From positions 1-43,785 of the forward strand of contig CALUQJ010000007.1 in assembly GCA_944322865.1 (NCBI GenBank): a stretch of DNA of 43,785 nt. Reading direction: 5' to 3'. This document shows positions 24,937-32,906 of the stretch, one piece after another. Origin of the DNA: Candidatus Gastranaerophilales bacterium. GTDB lineage: Bacteria; Cyanobacteriota; Vampirovibrionia; Gastranaerophilales; Gastranaerophilaceae. A program made the position numbers and the translations under genes. A model generated the notes under the pieces. That model had not been told where the DNA came from. It was given only the letters and a program-made list of their open reading frames with translations, and searched no databases. Position 1 is the stretch's first letter, and the number at the start of each line of letters is the position of its first letter.

Positions 24937-25635
24937 TTACATATTGATATCGCCAAACTTCCAGTTGTTACGTACGATATTAGATGCACACATAACACCT
25001 GATCCGTCCTCAGAACAGTTTTGAGCGACAAATTCTTTGGTTCTGTCGTTGCCTGCCGGGACAAATCCTTTATCTGTATAAACAAAAACAAATATATCTT
25101 TACCGATTACATTAGGTTTTTTATCACCGTTTAAGTCAACATATATAACAAGTCCGTCTATATCTGAATCAATTCCGAACTGGGTGTTTAAATCATCCGG
25201 AATATTTCCGTCCATATTAAACCTAGTGCCGTCAATGGTTTGAAAAGTTACAATGTTACCGCCTATCCCGCGCGCAGTTGCATTGGAAACAGTATCGCCA
25301 TTGAGGTGGGTAACATCTTCTGCCCAGCATCCGTTTTCATCAAAACACTCTTTCGCTATTTTTAGATTAGGTTTAAAATAACTCAAATACCATTCCTGTA
25401 CTTTTTCAGAACTTCCGTCAGAGAAATCTAAATACGGCATATCACCATATTCACCAACTGCATATTGTGCTATTTGAGAAAGGACAGCATAAATTTTTCT
25501 CAATTTAACTTCATGAACAGTTTTTTGATAACTTGTGACAAGAGGGGGGATAACCATTGATGCAATCATTCCTATGATTGCAAGCGTTACAAGAGTTTCT
25601 GCAAGAGTGAATGCATTTTTTTTCATTATACCCAT
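24937..25635 (-). CDS. Type IV prepilin / pseudopilin-like protein
   Basis: 232 residues. Short basic leader, then the cleavage and methylation segment AFTLAETLVTLAIIGMIASM with Glu at +5, and a stalk helix with the VHEVKLRKIYAVLSQIAQY pattern. The head has a calcium-loop-like VDLNGDKKPNVIGKDI segment shared in kind with the pilin-like gene at the right edge, and cysteines near the C-terminus (NCSEDGSGVMC). GAGGG precedes the first ATG at a good distance, so that start is kept although a second ATG follows 9 nt later. Monocistronic, with a consensus-like promoter. Confidence 0.85.
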   Translation of the reverse strand: MGIMKKNAFTLAETLVTLAIIGMIASMVIPPLVTSYQKTVHEVKLRKIYAVLSQIAQYAVGEYGDMPYLDFSDGSSEKVQEWYLSYFKPNLKIAKECFDENGCWAEDVTHLNGDTVSNATARGIGGNIVTFQTIDGTRFNMDGNIPDDLNTQFGIDSDIDGLVIYVDLNGDKKPNVIGKDIFVFVYTDKGFVPAGNDRTKEFVAQNCSEDGSGVMCASNIVRNNWKFGDINM

Positions 25636-25670
25636 AGATGTCCCTCATAAAATGAGACCTGTCCTCGACT

Positions 25671-25700
25671 ATGATAATGTATAACGGCAGCTTGTGTCAA
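25671..25700 (-). promoter_or_regulatory. Promoter of the 24937-25635 prepilin gene
   Basis: On the minus strand TTGACA (25700 down to 25695) and TATCAT (25676 down to 25671) are 18 bp apart. Transcription would begin near 25664; the short leader contains the palindrome CTCAT-AAA-ATGAG. Confidence 0.7.
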
Positions 25701-25744
25701 GAAATTTAATATATACGATGTAGCCGGTAATAAATATTTACATA

Positions 25745-27046
25745 TTAGATGTCTTCATAAAGGTCAAATTCCGGATCGTTGACTTCTCGTAAAAAATTTG
25801 TCCAGCTGTTGTAATATTCAGCCAACGCCTGCGTATAGCCGATTATTATTGAACGATAGGATTGTTTCATTACGATTAATGCTGTTATATCAGATTTCCC
25901 TTCTTCATAACTCTTTGTTGAAACACTGATTAATTCCTCAGAATCCGTTAGTATCTTTTTTTCATAGTGGTTTAAATTTGCACGTGCTGTCAAAAATTTA
26001 TTATATGCTGACTGCAAATCTATAGTTGCTTTGTTTTTTACGGATTCATAATTCATTATAGCCTGATCAAGTGTTAATTTAGCGTTTTTAATTTCAGGTG
26101 AATAATTGTAAAAAATCGGGATATTAACCACATTAGCGCCTGCAAAAGCCCCGCTGTTAAATCGGTTGTCATCTGTATGATTTGCTTTTTGATAGAGCCA
26201 CCCGCCAACAATTTCAATGTCCGGTATTCTTTGACGGGCGACCAGTATCAAGTTTTTCTGAGCCACATCAATCCTGTTTTGCGCTATTTTTATATCGAAA
26301 CGGTTTGCGAGTGCACGCTCATCAATCTCTTCAAAAGTCGGCAATTCAATATCCGGTTCAGGAGTCAAAAGTTCTTCAAAGTTGTTTTCTTCCGCAAAAA
26401 TCTTATCAACGGAATCGTATGTAATTTTATTTTTGTCATTAATAACTTTATTAAAATTATTAAACGCTGTCTTAACCTCAACATCAGCAGAATTAACCTG
26501 TGTAATCATCTGATTAAGTGCAATTTCAGCCTGGATAACGTCTATCTCCGGAACAAGGTTTGCTTTATAGCGTTTTTTTGCGATATTCAAAAGGTTTTCC
26601 TGTAAAGCCTGCTGCTGTTTAAGGGTGTACAATACGGATTTTGCAGCAACAAGTTTGACATAGGCTTCTCTGACATCCATTTTAAGTTTAAATTTGTTAT
26701 ACTTAATACTTTCATTAATCAGTTCCAAGTTAGCTTTAGCAAGGTTTTTGCGCGGTCCGCGTTTGCCTATTTCTATAAGCTCAGATGCCCCTATCTGCTG
26801 CGGTTCACTCCAGCCTGCGGCGCCTAGGTTAAAAAATGTATTTATATTAGGGTTGTTGAGTTTATTTGCCTGTTTAATGTTGTTTTTCGCAATATCTATG
26901 TCTAGTTTTGAGGTTTGTAAATCAATATTATTTTCGACGGCAATATTAATTGCCTGCTGAAGGTCAACTTTTTTGACCTCTTCTATTGCTAAACAAGAAG
27001 AGGCTGTTATGACAAATAATAATGATGTGAATAAAAATTTTTTCAT
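25745..27046 (-). CDS. TolC-family outer-membrane efflux protein
   Basis: 433 residues with a signal peptide (KKFLFTSLLFVITASSCLA) and the two-fold repeat of long coiled coils typical of OEP/TolC proteins: LQQAINIAVENNIDLQ, YVKLVAAKSVLYTLKQQQAL and, in the second half, RALANRFDIKIAQNRIDVA. It forms a trimeric outer-membrane channel. It lies 30 nt after the last ketosynthase of the leftward APE-type operon, with no promoter or terminator in between, so it is probably part of that operon and may help export the pigment or its precursor. TolC genes are not part of the core APE set, so this is inference from position. Confidence 0.88.
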   Translation of the reverse strand: MKKFLFTSLLFVITASSCLAIEEVKKVDLQQAINIAVENNIDLQTSKLDIDIAKNNIKQANKLNNPNINTFFNLGAAGWSEPQQIGASELIEIGKRGPRKNLAKANLELINESIKYNKFKLKMDVREAYVKLVAAKSVLYTLKQQQALQENLLNIAKKRYKANLVPEIDVIQAEIALNQMITQVNSADVEVKTAFNNFNKVINDKNKITYDSVDKIFAEENNFEELLTPEPDIELPTFEEIDERALANRFDIKIAQNRIDVAQKNLILVARQRIPDIEIVGGWLYQKANHTDDNRFNSGAFAGANVVNIPIFYNYSPEIKNAKLTLDQAIMNYESVKNKATIDLQSAYNKFLTARANLNHYEKKILTDSEELISVSTKSYEEGKSDITALIVMKQSYRSIIIGYTQALAEYYNSWTNFLREVNDPEFDLYEDI

Positions 27047-27076
27047 TGTATTTATAGTTCTTTTTCAATCCTGCAA

Positions 27077-28297
27077 TCAGATTTTTTTGAATATCAAAGA
27101 TGTGTTGATGCCGCCAAAAGCAAAATTGTTGGACATAACGATATTATTTTTCATCTCACGCCCTTCTTTCATTATATAACCTAATGGCGCACAGTTTTCA
27201 TCGACTTCATTAAGATTAAGCGTTGGACAATACCAGTTGTTGTTCATCATCTTGATTGTAAGAATAGCTTCTATAGCGCCGCAGGCGCCGAGAGTATGTC
27301 CGGTGTAGCTTTTTATAGAACTTATCGGAACATTACGCTTAAATATATCGTATGTAGCTTGAGATTCTGCTGTATCCCCCTGAATTGTTGCTGTGCCGTG
27401 AGCATTAACATATCCGATATCATCAGGAGAAATTTTGGCGTAATGCAGGGCTTCTTTTATTGCATTGCCCATAGTTTCAGGGTTAGGGTTGGTTATGTGC
27501 GTGCCGTCCGTTGTATTACCGTAACCGATTATTTCAGCGTAGATCTTTGCTCCGCGTTTTTTTGCGTGTTCATATTCTTCAAGTATTAACGTTGCAGCAC
27601 CTGCACCTATTACAAGCCCATCGCGGTTTTTGTCAAACGGAGAAGGTGTAAGTTCCGGTGTGTCATTTTTTAAACTTGTTGCATAGAGAGTATCAAATAT
27701 TGCAATATGGGTTGCATGAAATTCTTCTGCCCCGCCTGCTATCATTACAGTTTGATAACCGTCCTTTATTGCTTCATAAGCAGCCCCTATTCCCATAGAA
27801 CCTGATGTGCAGGCTGTGGATGTCGGAATAATTCGTCCGCGGGTTTTGAAGTATAAAGAGATATTAACAGCGGCTGTTTGTGACATCATTTTGACATAAG
27901 AGCCGGAATTGAGATTTTTTACTTCTTTATCCACCTGCATTGAATAAAAATCAATAATAGTTTTTAAAGACCCTGAAGATGAGCCGTAAGCAACACCGGT
28001 TTGCCCGCTTGTGAGAATGTCATCCCCTAAAAGTCCTGCATCTGCAAGTGCTTTTTCTGCTGTTGAAACACTCATTATAGCAATAGGACCCATTGTGCGT
28101 GTGATTTTACGCGTAAAATGTTCGGGTGTTTCAAAGTCTACAGGCGCTGATAAACGCGTGTTTAATTTGTCGTATTCTGCTAGTTCAGGAGAATAGCGAA
28201 TGCAGTTTTTATATGTTTTAAGTCTTTCATAAGCAATGTCAACTTCATTGCCAAGACAGCTTACAAGTGACATGCCTGTTACAACAACCCGTTTCAC
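27077..28297 (-). CDS. Beta-ketoacyl-ACP synthase, ApeR/FabF-like
   Basis: 406 residues of the FabF-type condensing-enzyme fold with a complete catalytic triad: C163 in STACTSG, H300 in VNAHGTAT and H334 in SYTGHTLGACG. It would condense malonyl-ACP with the growing acyl chain. Position at the end of a KS-DH-KR-KS operon corresponds to ApeR of aryl-polyene clusters, thought to act in an early elongation or supply step. The start overlaps the ketoreductase stop by 4 nt (ATGA). General fatty-acid FabF is less likely because of the operon context. Confidence 0.88.
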   Translation of the reverse strand: MKRVVVTGMSLVSCLGNEVDIAYERLKTYKNCIRYSPELAEYDKLNTRLSAPVDFETPEHFTRKITRTMGPIAIMSVSTAEKALADAGLLGDDILTSGQTGVAYGSSSGSLKTIIDFYSMQVDKEVKNLNSGSYVKMMSQTAAVNISLYFKTRGRIIPTSTACTSGSMGIGAAYEAIKDGYQTVMIAGGAEEFHATHIAIFDTLYATSLKNDTPELTPSPFDKNRDGLVIGAGAATLILEEYEHAKKRGAKIYAEIIGYGNTTDGTHITNPNPETMGNAIKEALHYAKISPDDIGYVNAHGTATIQGDTAESQATYDIFKRNVPISSIKSYTGHTLGACGAIEAILTIKMMNNNWYCPTLNLNEVDENCAPLGYIMKEGREMKNNIVMSNNFAFGGINTSLIFKKI

Positions 28298-29022
28298 AAA
28301 TACAACCCTCCGTTTACAGAAATAACCTGACCTGTGATGTATGATGCATCTTCACTCATAAGATAATTTATAAGACTTGCAACTTCTTTTGCGCTGCCAA
28401 AACGTTTCATCGGAATGATTTTTTTAATTTCATCAACAGGCAGCACCTGTGTCATATCGGTTTCAATCACACCAGGAGCAACGCAATTAACGGTAATTCC
28501 GCGTTTTGCAAGTTCTAATGCAAGAGATTTTGTTGCGCCGATAATACCTGCTTTTGAGGCACTGTAATTTACCTGTCCACGGTTTCCGGCAAGACCGGAT
28601 ACAGAAGACATAGTGATAATTCTCCCTTTGATTCTCGCTGATATCATAGGCATAACAACGGGTTTCAAGACATTGTAAAAACCGCCGAGATTTGTATTTA
28701 GGACATCATCCCATTCAGAATCTTTCATTGCTGGGAAAACATTATCTTTTGCTATTCCTGCATTGAGAACAACACCGTAATATATTCCGTGTTTTTCAAT
28801 ATCTTCTGTCAAAATTTTTTTACATTGTTCTCTATTAGATATATTAAATTGCAAAATTCTTGTTTTGCGTCCGTATTCTTCAATTAATGCGGCTGTTTCT
28901 TCCGCGTTTTTAATATTGTTGTTGCAGTGCAAAACAATGTCATATCCGTTTTGGGCAAGATATAAAGCTGTTTCTTTTCCTATTCCGCGGCTTGAACCGG
29001 TGATTAATACTGTTTTATCCAT
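28294..29022 (-). CDS. 3-oxoacyl-ACP reductase, ApeQ/FabG-like
   Basis: 242-residue short-chain dehydrogenase. NADPH-binding GSSRGIG (9-15), VLNAG near 86, and the catalytic S140, Y153 and K157 (NYSASKAG) are all present. It reduces beta-keto groups on the ACP-bound chain, the step needed before dehydration to each new double bond. Overlaps the dehydratase stop by 8 nt and the next ketosynthase start by 4 nt, so the enzymes are translationally coupled. Confidence 0.9.
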   Translation of the reverse strand: MDKTVLITGSSRGIGKETALYLAQNGYDIVLHCNNNIKNAEETAALIEEYGRKTRILQFNISNREQCKKILTEDIEKHGIYYGVVLNAGIAKDNVFPAMKDSEWDDVLNTNLGGFYNVLKPVVMPMISARIKGRIITMSSVSGLAGNRGQVNYSASKAGIIGATKSLALELAKRGITVNCVAPGVIETDMTQVLPVDEIKKIIPMKRFGSAKEVASLINYLMSEDASYITGQVISVNGGLYL

Positions 29023-29470
29023 TTAACATCCCTATCAGGTCTATTTTGTTCGCCGGCATGTAAGCATTGATTACTGCTTCGGCGCATACGTCAATATCAT
29101 TATAAATTAAACACTCAAATGAAACAAGTTTATTATCTGTAAAAATTTCTTTTGCGGTGATTTTGTATGTTTTTCCGTTTTCAAAATAAGGAATATTACA
29201 ATTAAATAACCTTGAACCTAATAAGAATCCGATACCCGGCGGCTTCATATCGTTTCTGAAATACGAATAGCAGCCGATTGTTTGTGCCATAAATTCAATC
29301 CCGACAGTTGAATGAACCCCGTTTATTGATTTATCAAAAAACAACTTATCTTCATTAATATTGACAATAGCACTCACTGATTTTTCTTCAAGATTATAAT
29401 CCAGAACATCGTCAATGAGAATCATAGGCGGTTTGTGCGGCAAAACTTTTGTCATATCGTAATTAGTCAT
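29015..29470 (-). CDS. Hotdog-fold dehydratase, ApeP-like
   Basis: 151 residues. LPHKPPMILIDDVLDY and VHSTVGIEFMAQTIGCYS match ApeP, the 3-hydroxyacyl-ACP dehydratase subunit of aryl-polyene systems, related to FabZ/FabA. In the well-studied systems ApeP pairs with ApeI to make the trans double bonds; here the ApeI-like domain is the C-terminus of the AMP-ligase fusion. Start overlaps the upstream KS by 8 nt. Confidence 0.85.
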   Translation of the reverse strand: MTNYDMTKVLPHKPPMILIDDVLDYNLEEKSVSAIVNINEDKLFFDKSINGVHSTVGIEFMAQTIGCYSYFRNDMKPPGIGFLLGSRLFNCNIPYFENGKTYKITAKEIFTDNKLVSFECLIYNDIDVCAEAVINAYMPANKIDLIGMLNG

Positions 29471-30593
29471 TTCCCCTCCCTAAAATTATTGCGGCGTTGG
29501 TGCCGCCAAACCCGAATGATGTACATAATACATTATTTATATCTTTTTTAACTGCTTTTGTGACGAGATTAATTTGCGGCAGTGAAAAATCATATTCTCC
29601 GTCATAAATATGCGGTAAAACTGTTTGATTTTTTATTACATGACAGCAAAGAGCGGTTTCTAAAGCTGCGGCAGCCCCGAGGCAATGCCCTGTCAGAGGT
29701 TTGGTTGAACTCGCCTCTGTGCAGCCTCCAAAAATATTATATATCGCATTGGCTTCCATTAAATCATTAGCGATAGTACCTGTTCCGTGAAGGTTTATGT
29801 AATCAATTGCATCAGGGGACAGATTTGCATATTTAAGAGCATTTTTTATGGCGTTAGCTGCCTCAAAACCTTTAGGATCCGGTGTTGCTGCATGATAAGC
29901 GTCCGAGGTTTCACCTGTACCTTTTATACAAATTCCGCAGCCCTGCTTTTCTATAATAAACATTGCCGCAGCTTCTCCGATATTAATCCCGTTTCTGTTT
30001 TTGGAAAAAGGATTGGATTTTTTGTCTGAAAGAACTTCCAGCGAGTGAAAACCGTATACCGGAAGTTTAGCAAGAGAATCAACGCCCGCAACAATTACTG
30101 CGTCACAGATATCTTTATTCAAAAGTTTTTGCGCTGTTGAAAATGTCTTAATGCCTGATGAGCAGGCAGTTGAAATGCATTCATAAAAATTATTAAGTCC
30201 GAGGTGATTTTTTATGAATACCGCAGGATTGCCTATTCCAAAATGTTTAGGATTATGTGTTTGTTCGTATTCGTCAATACCTGAATTTGTTGTTGCTGTA
30301 ACAACTGCAATACGGTCAGTACTGTATTTTGAAAATAATCCTGAAATACTTTTTTGCATACTGTTTATAAGGTATAACAAAAGTCTGTTACAGCGCAGGT
30401 TAAAGTTTTCTTCCTCTATAATCGGAAGTTCAGCGTTAATTTTCCCGAAATAAAATTCTTTACCTTTAATAAGTTTGTTGTCTAAAGTGAGAAAATCAGT
30501 ATCACCTTTAGCCGCATTCTCAAAAATACGGTCAATATTATTGCCAAGGTTACATATTGCATTATAATCGGTGATATAAATCTTTTTTTGCAT
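29463..30593 (-). CDS. Beta-ketoacyl-ACP synthase, ApeO-like
   Basis: 376 residues, shorter than FabF, with the active Cys in STACSSG (C144), H269 in NLHGTGT and H303 in TGHCLGAA. It corresponds by position (first of KS-DH-KR-KS) to ApeO, the elongating KS that works with a chain-length-factor-like partner; the divergent gene at 30623 is the matching partner. GGAGAG lies before the ATG, and TATACT on the minus strand (30617-30612) is a possible -10. Only 29 bp separate its start from the divergent operon. Confidence 0.87.
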   Translation of the reverse strand: MQKKIYITDYNAICNLGNNIDRIFENAAKGDTDFLTLDNKLIKGKEFYFGKINAELPIIEEENFNLRCNRLLLYLINSMQKSISGLFSKYSTDRIAVVTATTNSGIDEYEQTHNPKHFGIGNPAVFIKNHLGLNNFYECISTACSSGIKTFSTAQKLLNKDICDAVIVAGVDSLAKLPVYGFHSLEVLSDKKSNPFSKNRNGINIGEAAAMFIIEKQGCGICIKGTGETSDAYHAATPDPKGFEAANAIKNALKYANLSPDAIDYINLHGTGTIANDLMEANAIYNIFGGCTEASSTKPLTGHCLGAAAALETALCCHVIKNQTVLPHIYDGEYDFSLPQINLVTKAVKKDINNVLCTSFGFGGTNAAIILGRGND

Positions 30594-30622
30594 TTTCTCT
30601 CCAACTATATTAGTATATTAGC
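30594..30622. promoter_or_regulatory. 29-bp divergent intergenic region of the APE-type cluster
   Basis: The starts of the two operons are only 29 bp apart. Minus-strand TATACT (30617-30612) could serve the left operon, whose gene has a good ribosome site (GGAGAG). Plus-strand TATATT at 30606-30611 or 30614-30619 could serve the right operon, whose first gene lacks a visible ribosome site. Overlapping promoters would tie the two operons together. Confidence 0.5.
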
Positions 30623-31216
30623 ATGAATGAAAAATTTTTCATATACAAAACAGCTTATTCTAAAGATGACAAACCTGATTTGTCATTTGTTCCGATGCTT
30701 ATGCGCAGAAAGCTCAGTCTGCTTGCAAAACTTACGTTTTATGTCCTGAATAGCTGCTATGATGGGCGTGATATAAATATTGTATTTGCATCACGCAACG
30801 GGGAATATGATAGGCTGGAAAAATTAATAAAGCAGTACACGGAAGAAAATGAAGTTTCGCCGGTTGCATTCAGTTCGTCTGTTCATAATGCGGCAGTGGG
30901 CACATTTTCTTTGTTCCATAAGATTACAAGCAAATATAATGCGGTTTCTGCCGGAGAAAATACTATTTCTAACGGGTTTTGGGAAGCTTTTAGTGAAGAG
31001 AAACCTACACTTTTTTGTTATGCGGATACACTTCCTGAACCTGTAGCTGTTGCGTGTTTAATAGGGAAAATCCCTGCTGACGGCGCTGATAAAATAGAAT
31101 TTATAAAAGAATCAAACCATAAAGTTTCTGACAATTATGACGATTTTGTTAATTTTTTATCAGGAAAATCAGATGAATACAGAGCAGTTTTTTATACCTT
31201 ACGGAGGCTTGTATGA
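30623..31216 (+). CDS. Beta-ketoacyl synthase N-terminal-like / chain-length-factor protein, ApeC-like
   Basis: 197 residues, about the length of a KS N-terminal half. SSSVHNAAVGTFSL matches the conserved segment of the small 'beta-ketoacyl synthase chain length factor' proteins (Ketoacyl-synt_2) that open APE operons. No active-site Cys is present in the expected context, so it is probably a non-condensing partner of the ApeO-like KS. It overlaps the next gene by 4 nt. No ribosome site is seen upstream. Confidence 0.8.
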   Translation: MNEKFFIYKTAYSKDDKPDLSFVPMLMRRKLSLLAKLTFYVLNSCYDGRDINIVFASRNGEYDRLEKLIKQYTEENEVSPVAFSSSVHNAAVGTFSLFHKITSKYNAVSAGENTISNGFWEAFSEEKPTLFCYADTLPEPVAVACLIGKIPADGADKIEFIKESNHKVSDNYDDFVNFLSGKSDEYRAVFYTLRRLV

Positions 31217-31944
31217 TTAGACTTTGGCGCTCTTGTTTAATACTGTCTTGCTTTGTCCTTTTTGGCTTTGGCGCAGGTGTAATCAGTTTTTTTATTTTTC
31301 CGTATATAATGCTGAAAGTGCCCGCTGAACGCAGAAAATTTGCTTATGCCGGTGTTATACATTCCTCCTGGAAATTTTTCAAAGACCTTTTACAAAAAAT
31401 AAAACTTATCAAAGTAAATTGTAATGATGAAGCGCGTTTGGCTAATTTGTCAGGTAAAATAATTGTTGCAAGCCATCCGACATTTATTGATATTGTAATC
31501 TTAATAGGATTAATCCCTAATTCTACCTGTCTTGCCAAAAAAGATACGCTTAAAAATTTGCTTTTCAGGAATATAGTTAAATCAATTTATATAATCAACG
31601 ATATTGATTTAGATGATTTTAAGACGGAAACAGATAAATTCCTGAAAGAAGGGTTTAATATAATAATTTTCCCGACCGGAACAAGAACAAAACCGGACGA
31701 AGATATCAAATTACATAAAGGGGCAGCCGTTATTTCCCTTCATTCCAATACGGCAATTGTGCCGGTTAAGATAACAACGGATTATCCATTTTTACAGAAA
31801 AATCAGCCGATTTATGATATAGGTGACAGAGTTGTGAATTATAATATTGAAGTTAAGGATGAAATCTTACCGCAAAATTTTTCACATCTTTCTGATATCA
31901 AGGCACGCAAAGAAATTATGGATATTATAAAACGGGAAATATAA
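31213..31944 (+). CDS. 1-acyl-glycerol-3-phosphate acyltransferase-like, ApeD-like
   Basis: 243 residues, an N-terminal membrane helix (about 7-30) and a PlsC-type acyltransferase domain: SHPTFIDIV (HX4D-type block I) near residue 87 and IIFPTGTRTKP (block III) near 150. Probably moves an acyl or polyene chain onto a glycerolipid at the inner membrane. Its place after the ApeC-like gene and before the ACPs is that of ApeD in APE clusters. Confidence 0.83.
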   Translation: MIRLWRSCLILSCFVLFGFGAGVISFFIFPYIMLKVPAERRKFAYAGVIHSSWKFFKDLLQKIKLIKVNCNDEARLANLSGKIIVASHPTFIDIVILIGLIPNSTCLAKKDTLKNLLFRNIVKSIYIINDIDLDDFKTETDKFLKEGFNIIIFPTGTRTKPDEDIKLHKGAAVISLHSNTAIVPVKITTDYPFLQKNQPIYDIGDRVVNYNIEVKDEILPQNFSHLSDIKARKEIMDIIKREI

Positions 31945-31992
31945 AATTTGACATTCTGAATTTGTTAGATTATCATAATGTTAAAGGTTAAG

Positions 31993-32253
31993 ATGATGAT
32001 TATAGAAGAGATAAAACAACTTATAATAGATTCGCTGGATCTGGAAGATATTACACCCGCAGACATTGATGAAAATGCTCCGTTGTTTGTTGAAGGGTTA
32101 GGTCTGGATTCTATTGATGCGTTGGAATTAGGTATGGCGCTCAAGAAAAAATATAATCTCAAAATGGGGGCTGATAATGATGAAAATAAAAAGCATTTTT
32201 ATTCTGTCAAAACCCTTGCAGATTTTATTCAGGCGCAGACAAAACAGGATTAG
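31993..32253 (+). CDS. Acyl carrier protein, ApeE-like
   Basis: 86 residues from the ATG at 31993. The phosphopantetheine Ser is S40 in GLGLDSIDALEL. An in-frame ATG at 31978 exists, but AAAGG at 31983-31987 is well spaced only for 31993, and the resulting MMIIEEIKQLII start fits ACP helix 1. Paired ACPs before a COG4648-type membrane protein are the conserved ApeE-F-G arrangement. The PPTase at 37306-37989 would activate it. Confidence 0.9.
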   Translation: MMIIEEIKQLIIDSLDLEDITPADIDENAPLFVEGLGLDSIDALELGMALKKKYNLKMGADNDENKKHFYSVKTLADFIQAQTKQD

Positions 32254-32256
32254 AAG

Positions 32257-32514
32257 ATGAGTGAAAATATTTCAAAAGATACTATATTAAAAGAATTAAC
32301 AAAGATTTTGACCGAGGATTTTGAAATAGATGAAGCAAAAATAACACCTCAGGCAAATCTTTTTGAAGATCTTGAACTGGACAGCATAGATGCAGTGGAT
32401 TTAGCTGTTCGGGTCCAGCAATTTACTCATAAAAAAATATCTCCTGAGAATTTTAAACAAATCAGAACTATTGAGGATGTTGTTAACGCGATTGATGAAC
32501 TGTTATGCGAATGA
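32257..32514 (+). CDS. Acyl carrier protein, ApeF-like
   Basis: 85 residues, second ACP of the pair, S43 in LELDSIDAVDLA as the attachment site and the acidic helix II expected of type II ACPs. Three nt after the first ACP and overlapping the membrane-protein start by 10 nt. Two ACPs in APE systems carry starter and elongating chains; which does which here is not visible. Confidence 0.9.
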   Translation: MSENISKDTILKELTKILTEDFEIDEAKITPQANLFEDLELDSIDAVDLAVRVQQFTHKKISPENFKQIRTIEDVVNAIDELLCE

Positions 32515-32906
32515 TTTTTCCCTTACTATTTACATTTGTCGTCATCGGTATATTTCATTTTACCAATTTTATTGCGCTTAAATTTTATCCTGCATTAATT
32601 AATCTTTTAATTTTCTTTATATTTTTCTCATCAATTTTTACTAAAGAAACTATTATACAGAAATTTGCAAAAATAATGGAGGGCGGAAAAGAATTGCCGG
32701 AGATTGTCAAACAATACACCCGCAACCTGACTTATGTATGGTGTGTTTTTTTGATATTTAACTTTCTGGTATCTTTTGCTACAATATTTATGAGTTCAAA
32801 GGTTTGGACTATATATAACGGCTGTGTATCATATCTTTTGACAGGCATGGTGTTCGGCGTTGAATACATAATAAGGCTTATTTTCAAGAGACGGCATAAT
32901 GTTTAA
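32505..32906 (+). CDS. Small membrane protein, ApeG/COG4648-like
   Basis: 133 residues with about four hydrophobic helices (about 1-18, 20-40, 74-96, 100-122) and a cytosolic loop with MEGGKELPEIVKQYTRNLTY, the characteristic segment of COG4648 membrane proteins found between the ACPs and AMP ligase of APE clusters. No enzyme motif. Role unknown; perhaps a membrane anchor for the assembly line. Overlaps both neighbours. Confidence 0.78.
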   Translation: MRMIFPLLFTFVVIGIFHFTNFIALKFYPALINLLIFFIFFSSIFTKETIIQKFAKIMEGGKELPEIVKQYTRNLTYVWCVFLIFNFLVSFATIFMSSKVWTIYNGCVSYLLTGMVFGVEYIIRLIFKRRHNV

